64,000 nt of DNA from Microbacterium sp. zg-B185 (GCF_030246885.1 NZ_CP126739.1:3410001-3474000); one strand, 5' to 3'; positions 28,902 through 39,907 are shown, counted from the first letter of the stretch. Notes: a model not told the origin generated them from the sequence alone. Numbers and translations are program-made.

Positions 28902-29626
28902 CGTGCGTCCGCGTTCTCGGCGGGCGGGCGTGGCAGGCGAGCGCTGATGTCGTCGATCTTGTGCGCCACATCGCGCAGCTGTCCACGGGTGGCCGGCTCG
29001 TCGGCGTCCCGGCCGATGGCCGCCCGCTCCAGCACCCAGGACGCCAGCGTCGCCGTCACCACACCCACCAGCGCGACGCCTCCGCACATCAGCAGCACCG
29101 CGATCGTGCGGCCCCACGGGGTGACCGGATAGAAGTCGCCGTAGCCGACGGTCGTGACGGTGACGAACGCCCACCAGATCGCATCGCCGAAGGTCTCGAT
29201 GTTGGCGCCGGCCGCTCCGCGCTCCGCTTCGAGCTCGGCCAGGGCCGCGACCCAGATGAGCACGGCAGCCGCACCGGATCCGTAGATCGCGATGCGACTG
29301 CGCAGGGCGGTGCCCGCGGTCTGCTGCAGCATGTGGACGAGGGTGAGCGCCTTGAGCAGGCGCAGCGGCTTGAGGACCGGAAGGACGACGACCAGAAGGT
29401 CGAAGATGTGCCTGCGGAACCACGGACCGCGCGGGTGAGCCAACCCCAGCCGCACGGTGTAGTCGACGGCGAAGCTCACCCACGTCAGCAGGATGAACAC
29501 GCGTGCGACCAGATAGGCGGTGCCCTGAAGGTCGGCGATCACCTGCCAGGAGTACACCACGATGAAGATCACCGAGGAGACCAGAAGCGGCCAGTAGGTC
29601 AGCTGCCGCCACCGCTCCTCGGTCAT
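28898..29626 (-). CDS. potassium channel family protein (voltage-gated-like)
   Basis: The 242-residue protein has about five to six membrane helices and the K+ selectivity filter TVTTVGYGDFYPVTPWGR near residues 165-182, between a pore helix and the last membrane helix. A short coiled C-terminus (about residues 205-242, with DISARLPRPP) follows. An S4-like basic segment (RHIFDLLVVVLPVLKPLRLLKAL) suggests weak voltage gating. It overlaps the AI-2E-type gene by four bases. Confidence 0.9.
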   Translation of the reverse strand: MTEERWRQLTYWPLLVSSVIFIVVYSWQVIADLQGTAYLVARVFILLTWVSFAVDYTVRLGLAHPRGPWFRRHIFDLLVVVLPVLKPLRLLKALTLVHMLQQTAGTALRSRIAIYGSGAAAVLIWVAALAELEAERGAAGANIETFGDAIWWAFVTVTTVGYGDFYPVTPWGRTIAVLLMCGGVALVGVVTATLASWVLERAAIGRDADEPATRGQLRDVAHKIDDISARLPRPPAENADAR

Positions 29627-29702
29627 GCCCGAACTTTAGAACCGGCACCGGCGGGATGCCGGATCCCGCGCGGCGCGGCGGCGACCGCACCGCACCCCCG
29701 CG

Positions 29703-30107
29703 TCACTCGTGCTCTGCCAGCCAGCCCCGGGACAGCCGCTTGGGCGCCTTCAGAAGCCACGAGTCGGTGATCACCTCGCGCAGGAAGTCCCGCGTGATGA
29801 TGTCCAGGCGGACCAGGACGGCCGGGTAGCCGTCGAAATGCGGGATGGTGAAGAAGACATCGGGGTACGCGCCGAGCAGCGCCTCCTTGCCCTCCAGCCC
29901 GTCCGTGCGCACCCCCACGACGGCGCCCTCCGGCCAGGACCTGCCCAGCTCCGCCAGCGCGGCGAGGTCGGCTTTGCTGGGACCGCGTTCCCAGACGAAC
30001 AGGCCGTCCGCGGTGCGCCAGCCCGCGCCGCCGCGATGGCCGTCCACCTTCTCGAACGTCTCCGGAAAGCCCAGCGCGATCGTGCGCACATCGGCCAGAG
30101 TGGGCAT
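29703..30107 (-). CDS. MmcQ/YjbR family DNA-binding-like protein
   Basis: The 134-residue product has the MmcQ/YjbR (CyaY-like fold) features: LADVRTIALGFPETFEKVDGHRGGAGWR at the N-terminus, VFFTIPHFDGYPAVLVRLDII and the final ELITDSWLLKAPKRL-like segment. Length is normal. Its function is not established beyond a DNA-binding-like fold. It lies just downstream of hspR on the same strand (57 bp gap) and may be read through from the chaperone operon. Confidence 0.88.
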   Translation of the reverse strand: MPTLADVRTIALGFPETFEKVDGHRGGAGWRTADGLFVWERGPSKADLAALAELGRSWPEGAVVGVRTDGLEGKEALLGAYPDVFFTIPHFDGYPAVLVRLDIITRDFLREVITDSWLLKAPKRLSRGWLAEHE

Positions 30108-30164
30108 ACCGACAGTGTGCTCGCTCCCGCCTCCGCCGCCAAGCCTCTCCGGAGCGCGCCGGAC

Positions 30165-30689
30165 TCAGCCCTGGGTCTCGGCTGCGCCGACTCCGCCGCG
30201 CGAACCCACCGCCTCTTCCGGCGTCCCGTCCGGCGCGTCCGGCACGTTCTCCAGTGCCAGGCGCGGTCGCCAGACCACGATGTCGGTCGCACGCCGCACC
30301 CGTCGGCCCTGACGCAGCGTGATCACCGACCCTGTGGCCCCGGCGGCGAAGACGCGCGCACCGGGGCGGTTCTCCAGTTCGGCGCGCATGCGGGCCTCGA
30401 GATCGTTGACCCGATGGTGCAGTTCGCGGACGCGATCTTCGAGCTCGATGATGCGGGCGATCGCCGGCAGGCTCATGCCGTCGGAGGAGAGACGGGCGAC
30501 TTCGCGCAGCTGCTCCACATGCCGCGTGGAATAGCGGCGCGATCCGCCCCGCGTGCGGGCCGGAACCACCAGGCCGAGCCGGTCATACTGCCGCAGAGTC
30601 TGCGGGTGCATGCCGGCGAGTTCGGCGGCGACGGCGATCGCGAAGATCGGGGCGTCCTCGTCGATCTCTCGGTCAGCCATCCCTCTCAC
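30165..30689 (-). CDS. hspR: heat-shock repressor HspR
   Basis: The 174-residue MerR-type regulator starts with IFAIAVAAELAGMHPQTLRQYDRLGLVVPARTRGGSRRYS, the winged helix, followed by a coiled dimer helix (ELEDRVRELHHRVNDLEARM). It binds HAIR sites, with DnaK as co-repressor, and thereby makes the operon self-limiting. Three HAIR-type sites are visible in this window: one before clpB and two before dnaK. It is the last gene of the dnaK-grpE-dnaJ-hspR operon, 45 bp after the dnaJ stop. Confidence 0.95.
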   Translation of the reverse strand: MRGMADREIDEDAPIFAIAVAAELAGMHPQTLRQYDRLGLVVPARTRGGSRRYSTRHVEQLREVARLSSDGMSLPAIARIIELEDRVRELHHRVNDLEARMRAELENRPGARVFAAGATGSVITLRQGRRVRRATDIVVWRPRLALENVPDAPDGTPEEAVGSRGGVGAAETQG

Positions 30690-30734
30690 CTCATCCCCTC
30701 TCTCACTGGATCTCGTTGCTCAGCCCGCTGCGGG

Positions 30735-31724
30735 CTATCCGCGCGCCTTCGACATCAGGTCCGCGCGAGGGTTCTCTTTCGGCTCCAGATCGTGGAACCG
30801 CTGAAGCGCCTCGCGGGCCGCCTCGTCCAGATGCGACGGCACCGCGACCTGCACCTCGGCCAGGAGGTCTCCGGTGCCTTTCCCGGTCTGCACGCCGCGG
30901 CCTTTCACACGCAGCACCCGGCCCGATGGCGTGCCGGGCGCAACGCGCAGCTTCACGGGATCGCCGCCGAGGGTGGGCACCTCGATCGTCGCGCCGAGCG
31001 CAGCCTCGGTGAAGGTCACCGGCACGGTGACCCGGAGGTTGAGCCCCTCCCGGGTGAACACCGGGTGCGGTCGCACCGCCACCTGAACGACGATGTCACC
31101 GGACTCGCCGCCATCCGGGGACGGACGCCCCCGCCCGCGCAGGCGGATCTTCTGGCCGTCCGCGACGCCGGCGGGGATCTTCACCTTGAACGGCTTGCCG
31201 TCCTCGCCCTGCAGCGTGATCGTCTCGCCGCGGGTCGCGGTGATGAAATCGATCGTCGTGCGGGCGGTCACGTCGGCGCCCCGGCGCGGGCCGCCGTACC
31301 CGCGGAATCCGCCCGAGGGCTGGCCGAACCGACCGGAGCCGAAACCGCCGCCCTGCTGCTGGTTGAACATGCTGAAGATGTCGTCGAAGTCCTCCGGCGC
31401 CGCCTGGCGGGCGCCACGGCCCTGCCCGAACATGCTGAAGACGTCCTCGAACCCGCCGGGCTGATCGCCCGCCGTGAAACGAGCCCCCGAGCCCATCGCC
31501 CGGATCTGGTCGTACTCCTTGCGCTGTTCCGGGTCGGAGAGCACCGAGTACGCCTCGCTGACCTCTTTGAACTTGGCCTCCGCCTTCGCGTCACCCTGAT
31601 TGGAGTCGGGGTGGTACGTGCGCGCGAGCTTGCGGTAGGTCTTCTTCAGGTCGGCCTCGCTGACGCTCTTATCGACACCCAGGACCTTGTAGAAGTCCTT
31701 GTCGAACCAGTCTTGACTGGCCAT
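30735..31724 (-). CDS. DnaJ-class co-chaperone lacking the zinc finger
   Basis: The 329-residue protein has an N-terminal J-domain (DFYKVLGVDKSVSEADLKKTYRKLARTYHPDSN with the HPD motif near residue 38). A G/F-rich region with FSMF repeats follows (about residues 90-145), then two C-terminal beta domains. The four CxxCxGxG zinc repeats of DnaJ are absent, so the protein is of the CbpA/type II form. It stimulates DnaK ATPase. It is third in the operon, 16 bp after grpE. The organism probably has a second, zinc-finger DnaJ elsewhere; that is inference. Confidence 0.93.
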   Translation of the reverse strand: MASQDWFDKDFYKVLGVDKSVSEADLKKTYRKLARTYHPDSNQGDAKAEAKFKEVSEAYSVLSDPEQRKEYDQIRAMGSGARFTAGDQPGGFEDVFSMFGQGRGARQAAPEDFDDIFSMFNQQQGGGFGSGRFGQPSGGFRGYGGPRRGADVTARTTIDFITATRGETITLQGEDGKPFKVKIPAGVADGQKIRLRGRGRPSPDGGESGDIVVQVAVRPHPVFTREGLNLRVTVPVTFTEAALGATIEVPTLGGDPVKLRVAPGTPSGRVLRVKGRGVQTGKGTGDLLAEVQVAVPSHLDEAAREALQRFHDLEPKENPRADLMSKARG

Positions 31725-31740
31725 CCAGTGATCCTCCTGC

Positions 31741-32358
31741 TTACTCGGCCGGCACCGCGACGACCACCTTCGCGGGCCGCAGTTCGACCGAACCCAGGCG
31801 GTAGCCGACTTCGACGACCTCGAGGATCGTCGGCTCGGTGGTCCCCGGTGTCGGCGCCTGGAAGATCGCCTCGTGCTGCTGCGGGTCGAAGGGTTCTCCG
31901 ACGACGCCGTACGCGACGGCACCCAGCTTCTCGGCCAGCGCGCGCACCTTGTCGCCGATCGCCGCGAGGGGGCTGCCCTCGACCAGATCGCCGTGCTTGT
32001 CGGCGCGGTCGAAATCATCGAGCACCGGCAGGAGACCCTTCACGGCCTCGCCCCTGGCTCGTTCGATCTCGCGCTCGCGCTGGTCCTCGGTGCGCCGTCG
32101 ATAGTTGGCGTACTCGGCCTGCAGCCGCTTGAGGTCGACCATCAGGGGCGCATCCGGGTCGGCGGCACCGGCGTCCTCGGACGCGGCATCGACGGTCTGC
32201 GCGGCGTTCAGGATGTCCTCGACCGTCCAGCCCTCGTCGGATTCGCCCGGCTGCGAGTCGGGGCCGGAGACCTGCGCCTCCGACCCCTCCTCGTCCGGTC
32301 GAACCTCGTCGGCAGGCTCGCGATCAGCGCTGTGCTCTTCGAAGTTCTTGTCCGTCAT
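31741..32358 (-). CDS. grpE: nucleotide exchange factor GrpE
   Basis: The 205-residue product has a long acidic, disordered N-terminus (about residues 1-60). A coiled-coil follows (LKRLQAEYANYRRRTEDQREREI), and then the conserved head: KGLLPVLDDFDRADKHGDL, VRALAEKLGAVAYGVVGEPFDPQQHEAIFQAP. It releases ADP from DnaK. The ATG lies two bases after the dnaK stop, so translation is coupled. Confidence 0.95.
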   Translation of the reverse strand: MTDKNFEEHSADREPADEVRPDEEGSEAQVSGPDSQPGESDEGWTVEDILNAAQTVDAASEDAGAADPDAPLMVDLKRLQAEYANYRRRTEDQREREIERARGEAVKGLLPVLDDFDRADKHGDLVEGSPLAAIGDKVRALAEKLGAVAYGVVGEPFDPQQHEAIFQAPTPGTTEPTILEVVEVGYRLGSVELRPAKVVVAVPAE

Positions 32359-32360
32359 GG

Positions 32361-34259
<1,899 letters not shown>

Positions 34260-34347
34260 TCAGGGGCGGACGAATCCGGACCCCGGGTGGTGTGAAGTCG
34301 TTGGCGGGCAACCCCGAACCGGAGACGTGAGCCTCGGCCTCGAAGGG

Positions 34348-34422
34348 GTTGAGCCGCGATGACTCAAGGTTACCGGAGGTCGCTCGAGCCTGTCAAATGA
34401 ACTTGATAAGGAATGGCTCAAC
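34348..34422. promoter_or_regulatory. two HAIR-like operators of the dnaK operon
   Basis: Site 1 is GTTGAGC-N7-ACTCAAG at 34348-34368. Site 2 is CTTGATA-N7-GCTCAAC at 34402-34422 and matches less well. Their centres are 54 bp apart. The first agrees with the HspR consensus in 12 of 14 arm positions. Both lie upstream of dnaK, consistent with HspR control. Confidence 0.8.
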
Positions 34423-34481
34423 TTTGCGGTCTCCGGTGCACGCAGGCTGCGGCGTACGGCTCCGGCTGTCAGGATGGGCCC

Positions 34482-35051
34482 ATGCCCCTGCCGTGGGAGT
34501 TCCGAGAGCCGATTCAGGGCGACCGGGTGAGCCTGGATCTGCTCCGCCCCCACGACTTCGACGCGCTGTACCCCATCCAGTCCGATCCCGAGGTCTGCCG
34601 CTACCTGCTCTACGAGCCGCGCTCGCCGGAGCGCGTGCGGGACGTCTTGGACCGGGATGCCGCGGCCACGCGCCTGGCCGCGCCGGACGATTACCTTCAG
34701 CCCGCGATCCGCAACAGCGCAGGGCAGCTGATCGGGACCATGTATCTCAGGCTCGCCAGCGTGCCGGATAAGGCCGGCGAGCTCGGCTGGCTCCTGGATC
34801 CTCGTTTCCAGGGGCGCGGCTACGCCCGAGAGGCCGCCGGACTGCTCCTGGACCTGTCGTTCGGCGAGCTCGGCCTGCACCGGGTCTTCGCCGAACTGGA
34901 CCCTCGGAATGCGGCATCCGTCGCGCTGTGCGAACGACTCGGGATGCGCCGTGAAGCGCACTTCCGCGAGCACATGTGGTTCAAGGGCGAGTGGGCCGAC
35001 ACCGGCGTCTACGCGATGCTGGAGCAGGAGTGGTCCGCGCGGCGCGCCTGA
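34482..35051 (+). CDS. GNAT family N-acetyltransferase (RimJ-like)
   Basis: The 189-residue product has the GNAT motif A: ELGWLLDPRFQGRGYAREAAGLLLDLSF (about residues 98-125), with the Q-x-x-G-x-G/A acetyl-CoA loop as QGRGYA. It continues with the RimJ-type HRVFAELDPRNAASVALCERLGMRREAHFREHMWFKGEWADTGVYAML. That ending is typical of acetyltransferases acting on protein N-termini or small amines. ATG 34482 is chosen because the family begins just before DRVSLDLLRP. It is isolated, divergent from dnaK. Confidence 0.92.
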   Translation: MPLPWEFREPIQGDRVSLDLLRPHDFDALYPIQSDPEVCRYLLYEPRSPERVRDVLDRDAAATRLAAPDDYLQPAIRNSAGQLIGTMYLRLASVPDKAGELGWLLDPRFQGRGYAREAAGLLLDLSFGELGLHRVFAELDPRNAASVALCERLGMRREAHFREHMWFKGEWADTGVYAMLEQEWSARRA

Positions 35052-35057
35052 GCGCCG

Positions 35058-36257
35058 CTAACCGGCCGTGGCGGAACCCGCGTGGCGCTTGGCCTCGATG
35101 CGTCGGGTGGTCTGGATGAACCGGCCGGAATCCGGGATGCGGGCAAGGAGCGGGCCGGCCACCATCGTGATCAGGACATAGGCCGTCGCGAGGGCGGCGA
35201 GGGACCGGTCCACGCCGGCCGCGACGGCCAGGGCCGCGATGACGATGGAGAATTCGCCGCGCGGCATCAGCGCGAAGCCCGCGCGCCAGCGTCCGGCCTC
35301 ACCGATGCCGGCGCGCCGCGCGGCGATGTAGCCGGTCAGGAGTTTGGTGCCCATCGTCACGATCGCGAGCAGGATCGCCGGCACGAGCATCGAGAGCAGC
35401 TCGCCGGGATCGGTGGAGAGGCCGACGAAGAGGAAGAACACCGCCGCGAAGAGGTCCCGCAGCGGTGTCAGCACGCGCTGCGCGTGCTTGGCGGCAGGCC
35501 CGGAGATCGCGATGCCGACCAGGAACGCTCCGACGGCGGCCGACACGTTGGCGCCCTCGGCGAGGCCCGCGACCAGCAGCGTCAGGCCGAACACCGACAG
35601 CAGCAGGACGTCGGCCTCCTTGGACCAGACGAGGCGGGACACGATCCTGCTGTGGCGCAGCGCGACGTACAGGATCAGCGCGACCGAGGCGAGGGCGACC
35701 ACCACCGAGACGGTGCCGGCCAGCAGGCCGGTCCCGACCAGGAGCGCGGTCAGCACCGGAAGGTAGAACGCCATGGCCAGATCCTCGATGACCAGGATCG
35801 ACAGCACGACGGGCGTCTCGCGGTTGGTGAGACGGCCGAGGTCCTGCAGGACCTTGGCGACGACGCCGGACGAGGAGACCCAGGTGATGCCCGCCATCGC
35901 GACCGCGGCGACCGGGCCCCAGCCGAGCAGCAGCGCCAGCAGGGCCCCGGGAACCGCGTTCAGCGCCATGTCGATCAGGCCGGCGGCCTTCGATCCGTTC
36001 AGGCTGGAGACCAGTTCGCGTGCGGTGTATTCCAGTCCCAGCATAAGCAGCAGGAGGATGACGCCGATCTCGGCGCCGATCTCGATGAATTCCTCGCCCT
36101 GCGTGAAGGGGAAGAATCCACCCTCGCCGAATGCGAGACCGCCCAGCAGGATCAGCGGGATCGGTGAGATCTCCAGGCGAGACGCCAGCCGGCTGAGCAG
36201 CCCGATCCCGAGGATGAGCGCGCCGATCTCGACGAGGACGAGCGCGCTGTGGGCCAT
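35058..36257 (-). CDS. K+/H+ antiporter of the CPA2 family (KhtU-like)
   Basis: The 399-residue membrane protein has about 12 helices and the CPA2 pattern: LLMLGLEYTARELVSSL; ITWVSSSGVVAKVLQDLGRL with the paired polar helix break; and GVNVSAAVGAFLVGIAISGPAAKHA. No TrkA-N domain is fused. The separate regulator gene lies nine bases upstream (KhtT-like, TrkA-C type), which together with this protein makes a KhtTU/YhaTU-style K+ or Na+/H+ efflux system. Confidence 0.92.
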   Translation of the reverse strand: MAHSALVLVEIGALILGIGLLSRLASRLEISPIPLILLGGLAFGEGGFFPFTQGEEFIEIGAEIGVILLLLMLGLEYTARELVSSLNGSKAAGLIDMALNAVPGALLALLLGWGPVAAVAMAGITWVSSSGVVAKVLQDLGRLTNRETPVVLSILVIEDLAMAFYLPVLTALLVGTGLLAGTVSVVVALASVALILYVALRHSRIVSRLVWSKEADVLLLSVFGLTLLVAGLAEGANVSAAVGAFLVGIAISGPAAKHAQRVLTPLRDLFAAVFFLFVGLSTDPGELLSMLVPAILLAIVTMGTKLLTGYIAARRAGIGEAGRWRAGFALMPRGEFSIVIAALAVAAGVDRSLAALATAYVLITMVAGPLLARIPDSGRFIQTTRRIEAKRHAGSATAG

Positions 36258-36266
36258 CCGCTGCGA

Positions 36267-36755
36267 TCAGGTGCCGCTGACGATGCGGACGAGGTGGTCG
36301 AGGCCATCACGCGTGCCGACGACGACGAGCAAGTCGCCGCTGCGCAGAACGTCGTCCGGCCCCGGAGCGGGCAGGATCTCGGTCGCCCGCACGATCGCGA
36401 CGATCGAGCATCGGGTGCGGGTGCGGGCTCTGGTGTCCCCGAGCGGGCGAGCCACGAAGGGAGAGTCGGCGCGCACCGGGATCTGCTCGACGGCGAGGCC
36501 TTCGACCTGATGGCGCAAACCGGCCAGTTCGGTGAGCAGGACGGAGGCGCCGAGCACTTCGGACAGGGCGATCGCCTCGTCGTCGCTGAGGGTGATCGTC
36601 TCGCCGGCACGGTCGGGATCGTCCTCATCGGACAGCGCGATCTGACGGCCGCCGTCGCGGAGGTTCAGTACCGAGAGCCGGCGGCCCTCCTCGGTCACGA
36701 TGTCGTGGCGGACACCGATTCCAGGCAGCTCGGCGCGTTCGACGTGGGCAGGCAT
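36267..36755 (-). CDS. antiporter regulatory subunit, TrkA-C domain (KhtT-like)
   Basis: The 162-residue product has an N-terminal domain with VERAELPGIGVRHDIVTEEGRRLSVLNLRDG, characteristic of KhtT. A C-terminal TrkA-C domain follows (about residues 75-160), seen as VEQIPVRADSPFVARPLGDTRARTRTRCSIVAIVRATEILPAPGPDDVLRSGDLLVVVGTRDGL. It would gate the KhtU-like antiporter by binding a small ligand such as a nucleotide. The start ATG 36755 fits; it overlaps no other gene, and only 9 bp separate it from the antiporter. Confidence 0.92.
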   Translation of the reverse strand: MPAHVERAELPGIGVRHDIVTEEGRRLSVLNLRDGGRQIALSDEDDPDRAGETITLSDDEAIALSEVLGASVLLTELAGLRHQVEGLAVEQIPVRADSPFVARPLGDTRARTRTRCSIVAIVRATEILPAPGPDDVLRSGDLLVVVGTRDGLDHLVRIVSGT

Positions 36756-36891
36756 GCGTACATAATGGCACCGTCCGCGGTACCGGCGTCGTCGCTTCCG
36801 CCAGGCGGTGCATGCCGGGGTAGCCTGAGCAGGCCGCAGAGACGCGGCCCGCGTGCACTGCCGCACCCGCCGTTCACCGAAGGGCCCTACC

Positions 36892-38277
36892 GTGACGGAC
36901 ATGAGCGATCCTGATCTTCGTGGGACGACGCCTGAGGGGCCGCAGTTCTCCGGCGTCACCCCGACCGATGCGCTGGCCACGGCGATGGCCGCGGAGGAGC
37001 GTCCATCCAGCACCCGCAAGCGCATCGTGCTGGCCTGGGGCCTGTGGGACTGGGGCTCGGCGGCGTTCAACGCGGTCGTGACCACCTTCGTCTTCACGGT
37101 GTACCTCACCAGTTCGGCCTTCGGACCGACGGGCACGGTGGAGGCGCTGCTGGGCTGGGCGCTGGCCGGCGCCGGGCTGGTGATCGCCGTGCTCGCACCG
37201 GTGACCGGGCAGCGCTCGGACACCTCGGGGCGCCGCAAGCTGTGGCTGGCGGTGAACACGTACATCGTCGTGGCCGCGACGGCGGCGATGTTCTTCGTGG
37301 AGCCCGACCCGTCCTTCCTCTGGCTCGGACTGCTGCTGGTCGCCGGCGGCAACGTGTTCTTCGAGTTCGCCGGCGTCAACTACAACGCAATGCTCTCGCA
37401 GGTGTCCACACCGCGCTCGATCGGCAAGGTCAGCGGCTTCGGCTGGGGAATGGGCTACATCGGCGGGATCGTCCTGCTGCTGATCGTCTACTTCGGCTTC
37501 ATCGAGGGACTGTTCGGGGTGCCCGAAGGCGACGGGCTGCCGGTCCGGGCCGCGGTGCTGGTCTCGGCGGCCTGGTTCGGGCTGTTCGCGCTGCCGGTCC
37601 TGTTCGCCGTTCCCGAGTACCGCGGCGCAGGGGTCCGGCGGCAGCGCGTCGGGTTCTTCGCCTCGTACGTGCGCCTGGGACACGACATCGCGAAGATGTG
37701 GCGGGAGTCGCGGCACACGGTGTGGTTCCTGCTGGCCAGCGCCGTCTTCCGCGACGGCCTGGCGGGCGTGTTCCTGTTCGGCGGCGTGCTCGCGGCATCC
37801 GTGTTCGGCTTCTCCCCCGGAGAGGTGATCATCTTCGCCATCGCGGCCAACGTCGTCGCCGGCGTCTCGACCATCCTGGTGGGTGCCCTCGATGACCGGC
37901 TCGGGGCCAAGCCGGTGATCGTCGCCGCCCTGGTCGGCCTGATCATCTCCGGCCTGCTCGTGTTCTTCCTGCACGACGGCGGGCAGATCGTGTTCTGGAC
38001 GGCGGGGCTCGCCCTGTGCCTGTTCGTCGGTCCGGCTCAGTCCGCCTCGCGGACGTTCCTGGCGCGGATCATCCCGCCGGGTCGTGAGGGCGAGGTGTTC
38101 GGCCTGTACGCGACGACCGGCCGCGCGGTCTCATTCCTGGCGCCGACCATGTTCGCCGTGTTCGTGTCGGTGTTCGGCGCCGCGTACTTCGGCATCCTGG
38201 GCATCGTGCTGGTCCTGGCAGTCGGGCTGCTGCTGCTGATCCCGGTGAAGGCCGTGCAGGAGCGGCTGAAGGACTGA
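36892..38277 (+). CDS. MFS transporter, UMF1 family
   Basis: The 461-residue protein has about 12 helices and the UMF1/Atg22-like signature VLAWGLWDWGSAAFNAVVTTFVFTVYLTS near residues 45-73. The next cytoplasmic loop reads SDTSGRRKLWLA. GTG 36892 is preferred because GAAGGG lies seven bases before it; ATG 36901 is the alternative. Relatives are putative amino-acid or small-molecule effluxers with unclear substrates. It stands alone, with a short gap to the divergent KhtT-like gene. Confidence 0.88.
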   Translation: MTDMSDPDLRGTTPEGPQFSGVTPTDALATAMAAEERPSSTRKRIVLAWGLWDWGSAAFNAVVTTFVFTVYLTSSAFGPTGTVEALLGWALAGAGLVIAVLAPVTGQRSDTSGRRKLWLAVNTYIVVAATAAMFFVEPDPSFLWLGLLLVAGGNVFFEFAGVNYNAMLSQVSTPRSIGKVSGFGWGMGYIGGIVLLLIVYFGFIEGLFGVPEGDGLPVRAAVLVSAAWFGLFALPVLFAVPEYRGAGVRRQRVGFFASYVRLGHDIAKMWRESRHTVWFLLASAVFRDGLAGVFLFGGVLAASVFGFSPGEVIIFAIAANVVAGVSTILVGALDDRLGAKPVIVAALVGLIISGLLVFFLHDGGQIVFWTAGLALCLFVGPAQSASRTFLARIIPPGREGEVFGLYATTGRAVSFLAPTMFAVFVSVFGAAYFGILGIVLVLAVGLLLLIPVKAVQERLKD

Positions 38278-38349
38278 CGCCCCGGCAGGCTCAGGCCTGG
38301 CGCGGGTCGTCGCGCCCCGGCGGCGAGGGTCGCTGCGCGGTCGGCGCGC

Positions 38350-38919
38350 TCACTTCGGCCAGGAGTCCGCGAGCTTCGTGAGCAGGCGGGCCAGTTCGGT
38401 ACGCTCCTGCTCGCTGAACGAGGCGAGCGCCGAGTCGACGGCATTCCGACGCTCGCCGCGGAAGCCCCGGACGATCGCGAGCCCCTGATCGGTCAGGGCC
38501 ACGCGCGTGCGACGAGCATCGTCCGGGTCTGCTTCCCGACGCACCAGCCCCATCTGCGCCGCCTGCTGCACCAGGCGCGAGGCGCGGGGCTGATCGACTC
38601 CCACCGCATCGGCGAGCTCGTTGACCGACAGCGGCCCGGCTGCCGCGGACAGCGCCTCGAGCAGCCTCAGTCGCGCGGGTCCGCCGATCCGCGGTCCGCC
38701 GCCCCACGGCGCTGGACCGCCCATGCCGCCGTGCGTGCCGTGCATGGCGTGCGGACCGCCGCGCATCCAGCCCCCGTCACGGCGATGGTCGCCGGGGTCG
38801 CCGTGATGTGCGCCGGGGCCGTGGCTCCCGTCCCACGGCGGTCGCGGCATCCGCCGCCCGCGCAGGCGGGCGAGCGCTGACGCGATCGCGTCGGCGGGAT
38901 CGGAGGGTGCGGATGTCAT
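38350..38919 (-). CDS. MarR family regulator with His/Gly-rich N-terminal insert
   Basis: The 189-residue product has a MarR-type winged helix in its C-terminal two-thirds (LRLLEALSAAAGPLSVNELADAVGVDQPRASRLVQQAAQMGLVRREADPDDARRTRVALT). Before it lies an insert of about 55 residues rich in His, Gly, Pro and Met (region 28-75: HGPGAHHGDPGDHRRDGG and HAMHGTHGGMGG). The insert looks like a flexible metal-binding segment. The gene is divergent from a second regulator that also carries a His-rich tail; an ACATGT array lies between. Confidence 0.85.
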   Translation of the reverse strand: MTSAPSDPADAIASALARLRGRRMPRPPWDGSHGPGAHHGDPGDHRRDGGWMRGGPHAMHGTHGGMGGPAPWGGGPRIGGPARLRLLEALSAAAGPLSVNELADAVGVDQPRASRLVQQAAQMGLVRREADPDDARRTRVALTDQGLAIVRGFRGERRNAVDSALASFSEQERTELARLLTKLADSWPK

Positions 38920-38930
38920 TCTTCGAATTT

Positions 38931-38993
38931 ACATGTGTCTTGACATGTTCCGCGACTGCATGTCACCCTACATGTACATGTTCTTCTACATGC
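38931..38993. promoter_or_regulatory. array of ACATGT sites between divergent regulator genes
   Basis: Six hexamers match ACATGT or differ by one base (starts 38931, 38943, 38958, 38970, 38976 and 38988). They lie 12, 15, 12, 6 and 12 bp apart, mostly one helical turn. TTGACA at 38940-38945 could be the -35 element of the plus-strand gene. The layout suggests cooperative binding of a dimeric regulator controlling both promoters. Confidence 0.6.
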
Positions 38994-39037
38994 AACATCG
39001 GTGGCCGCTCGTGCCGCCCCCTGGAAAAGGACTTCTG

Positions 39038-39892
39038 ATGAACGACGAAGACACCAATGTCAACGACCCCTCCTCCGATGAGGGAACCGCCGGCACGCCG
39101 GGAGGCGTGCCCACCGACCGTCCGCTCGGGTACTGGTTGCGCACGGTCGACTATCTGCTCAGCCGCGAGTTCGCCGCGGCCTTCGACGGGACCGGCGTCA
39201 CCCGCCGGGACTGGATGCTGCTCAACGCACTCTCGGGCGACCTCGACCTGCCTGCGTTCGCGGACCGCTTCGTCCGCAAGGGCAAGCGGCTGCGCGGGCT
39301 GGAGGATCGCGGCTGGATCGAACAGACCGGCGACGGCACCTGGGTGCTCACCGACCAAGGGCAAGCGGCCCGCGAGCGCCTCGGCGAGATCGTGGAGGGC
39401 GTCCGCTCGCGCGTGGCCGGCGCGGTCTCGCCCGAGGACTTCGCCACCACCCTGGCCTCGCTGGAGGCCATCGCCCGGGAGCTGGGATGGGATGAGGGCG
39501 CCCGGACGCCGCGGCGGGGGTCCGGCCGTGGGTTCGGACCCGGCTTCGCGGCGGATCACGACACCGCGTCCGACCGCGGCTTCGGTCCTGGGTTCGGTCC
39601 TGGGTCCGGTCGTGGGTTCGGTTTCGGTCCTGGGCCCGGTTTCGGTCCTGGGTTCGCGTTCCGCGGTCACGGCCGCGGTCATCACCACGGCCACCACCAC
39701 CGCGGCAACCACGGCTACGGCTACGGCTACGGCTACGGTCCAGATGAGCACGGCCGCGGCCCCGCGCACGAGCACGGCCACGGCCACGCCCACGCGCACC
39801 GGTGCGGGGGCGGCCATCCCCACGAGAGCGAACACGCCTTCGAGCGCGGCTTTGCCGCCGGGTACGCGGCATCGCGCAATGCCGCTGCCTGA
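39038..39892 (+). CDS. winged-helix regulator with Gly/Phe/Pro repeats and His-rich tail
   Basis: The 284-residue protein has a MarR/PadR-like winged helix in its first 150 residues (LSREFAAAFDGTGVTRRDWMLLNALSGD; RGLEDRGWIEQTGDGTWVLTDQGQAARERL). A low-complexity region of FGPGFGPG repeats follows (about residues 165-210), then a His-, Gly- and Tyr-rich tail with HGRGHHHGHHHRGNHGYGYG and HEHGHGHAHAH. The tail would bind metal ions. AAAAGGA stands 6 bp before ATG 39038. The divergent partner and the nearby ZIP transporter suggest metal homeostasis; this is inference. A terminator hairpin follows. Confidence 0.82.
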   Translation: MNDEDTNVNDPSSDEGTAGTPGGVPTDRPLGYWLRTVDYLLSREFAAAFDGTGVTRRDWMLLNALSGDLDLPAFADRFVRKGKRLRGLEDRGWIEQTGDGTWVLTDQGQAARERLGEIVEGVRSRVAGAVSPEDFATTLASLEAIARELGWDEGARTPRRGSGRGFGPGFAADHDTASDRGFGPGFGPGSGRGFGFGPGPGFGPGFAFRGHGRGHHHGHHHRGNHGYGYGYGYGPDEHGRGPAHEHGHGHAHAHRCGGGHPHESEHAFERGFAAGYAASRNAAA

Positions 39893-39907
39893 CGCGCGGC
39901 CCTCGCT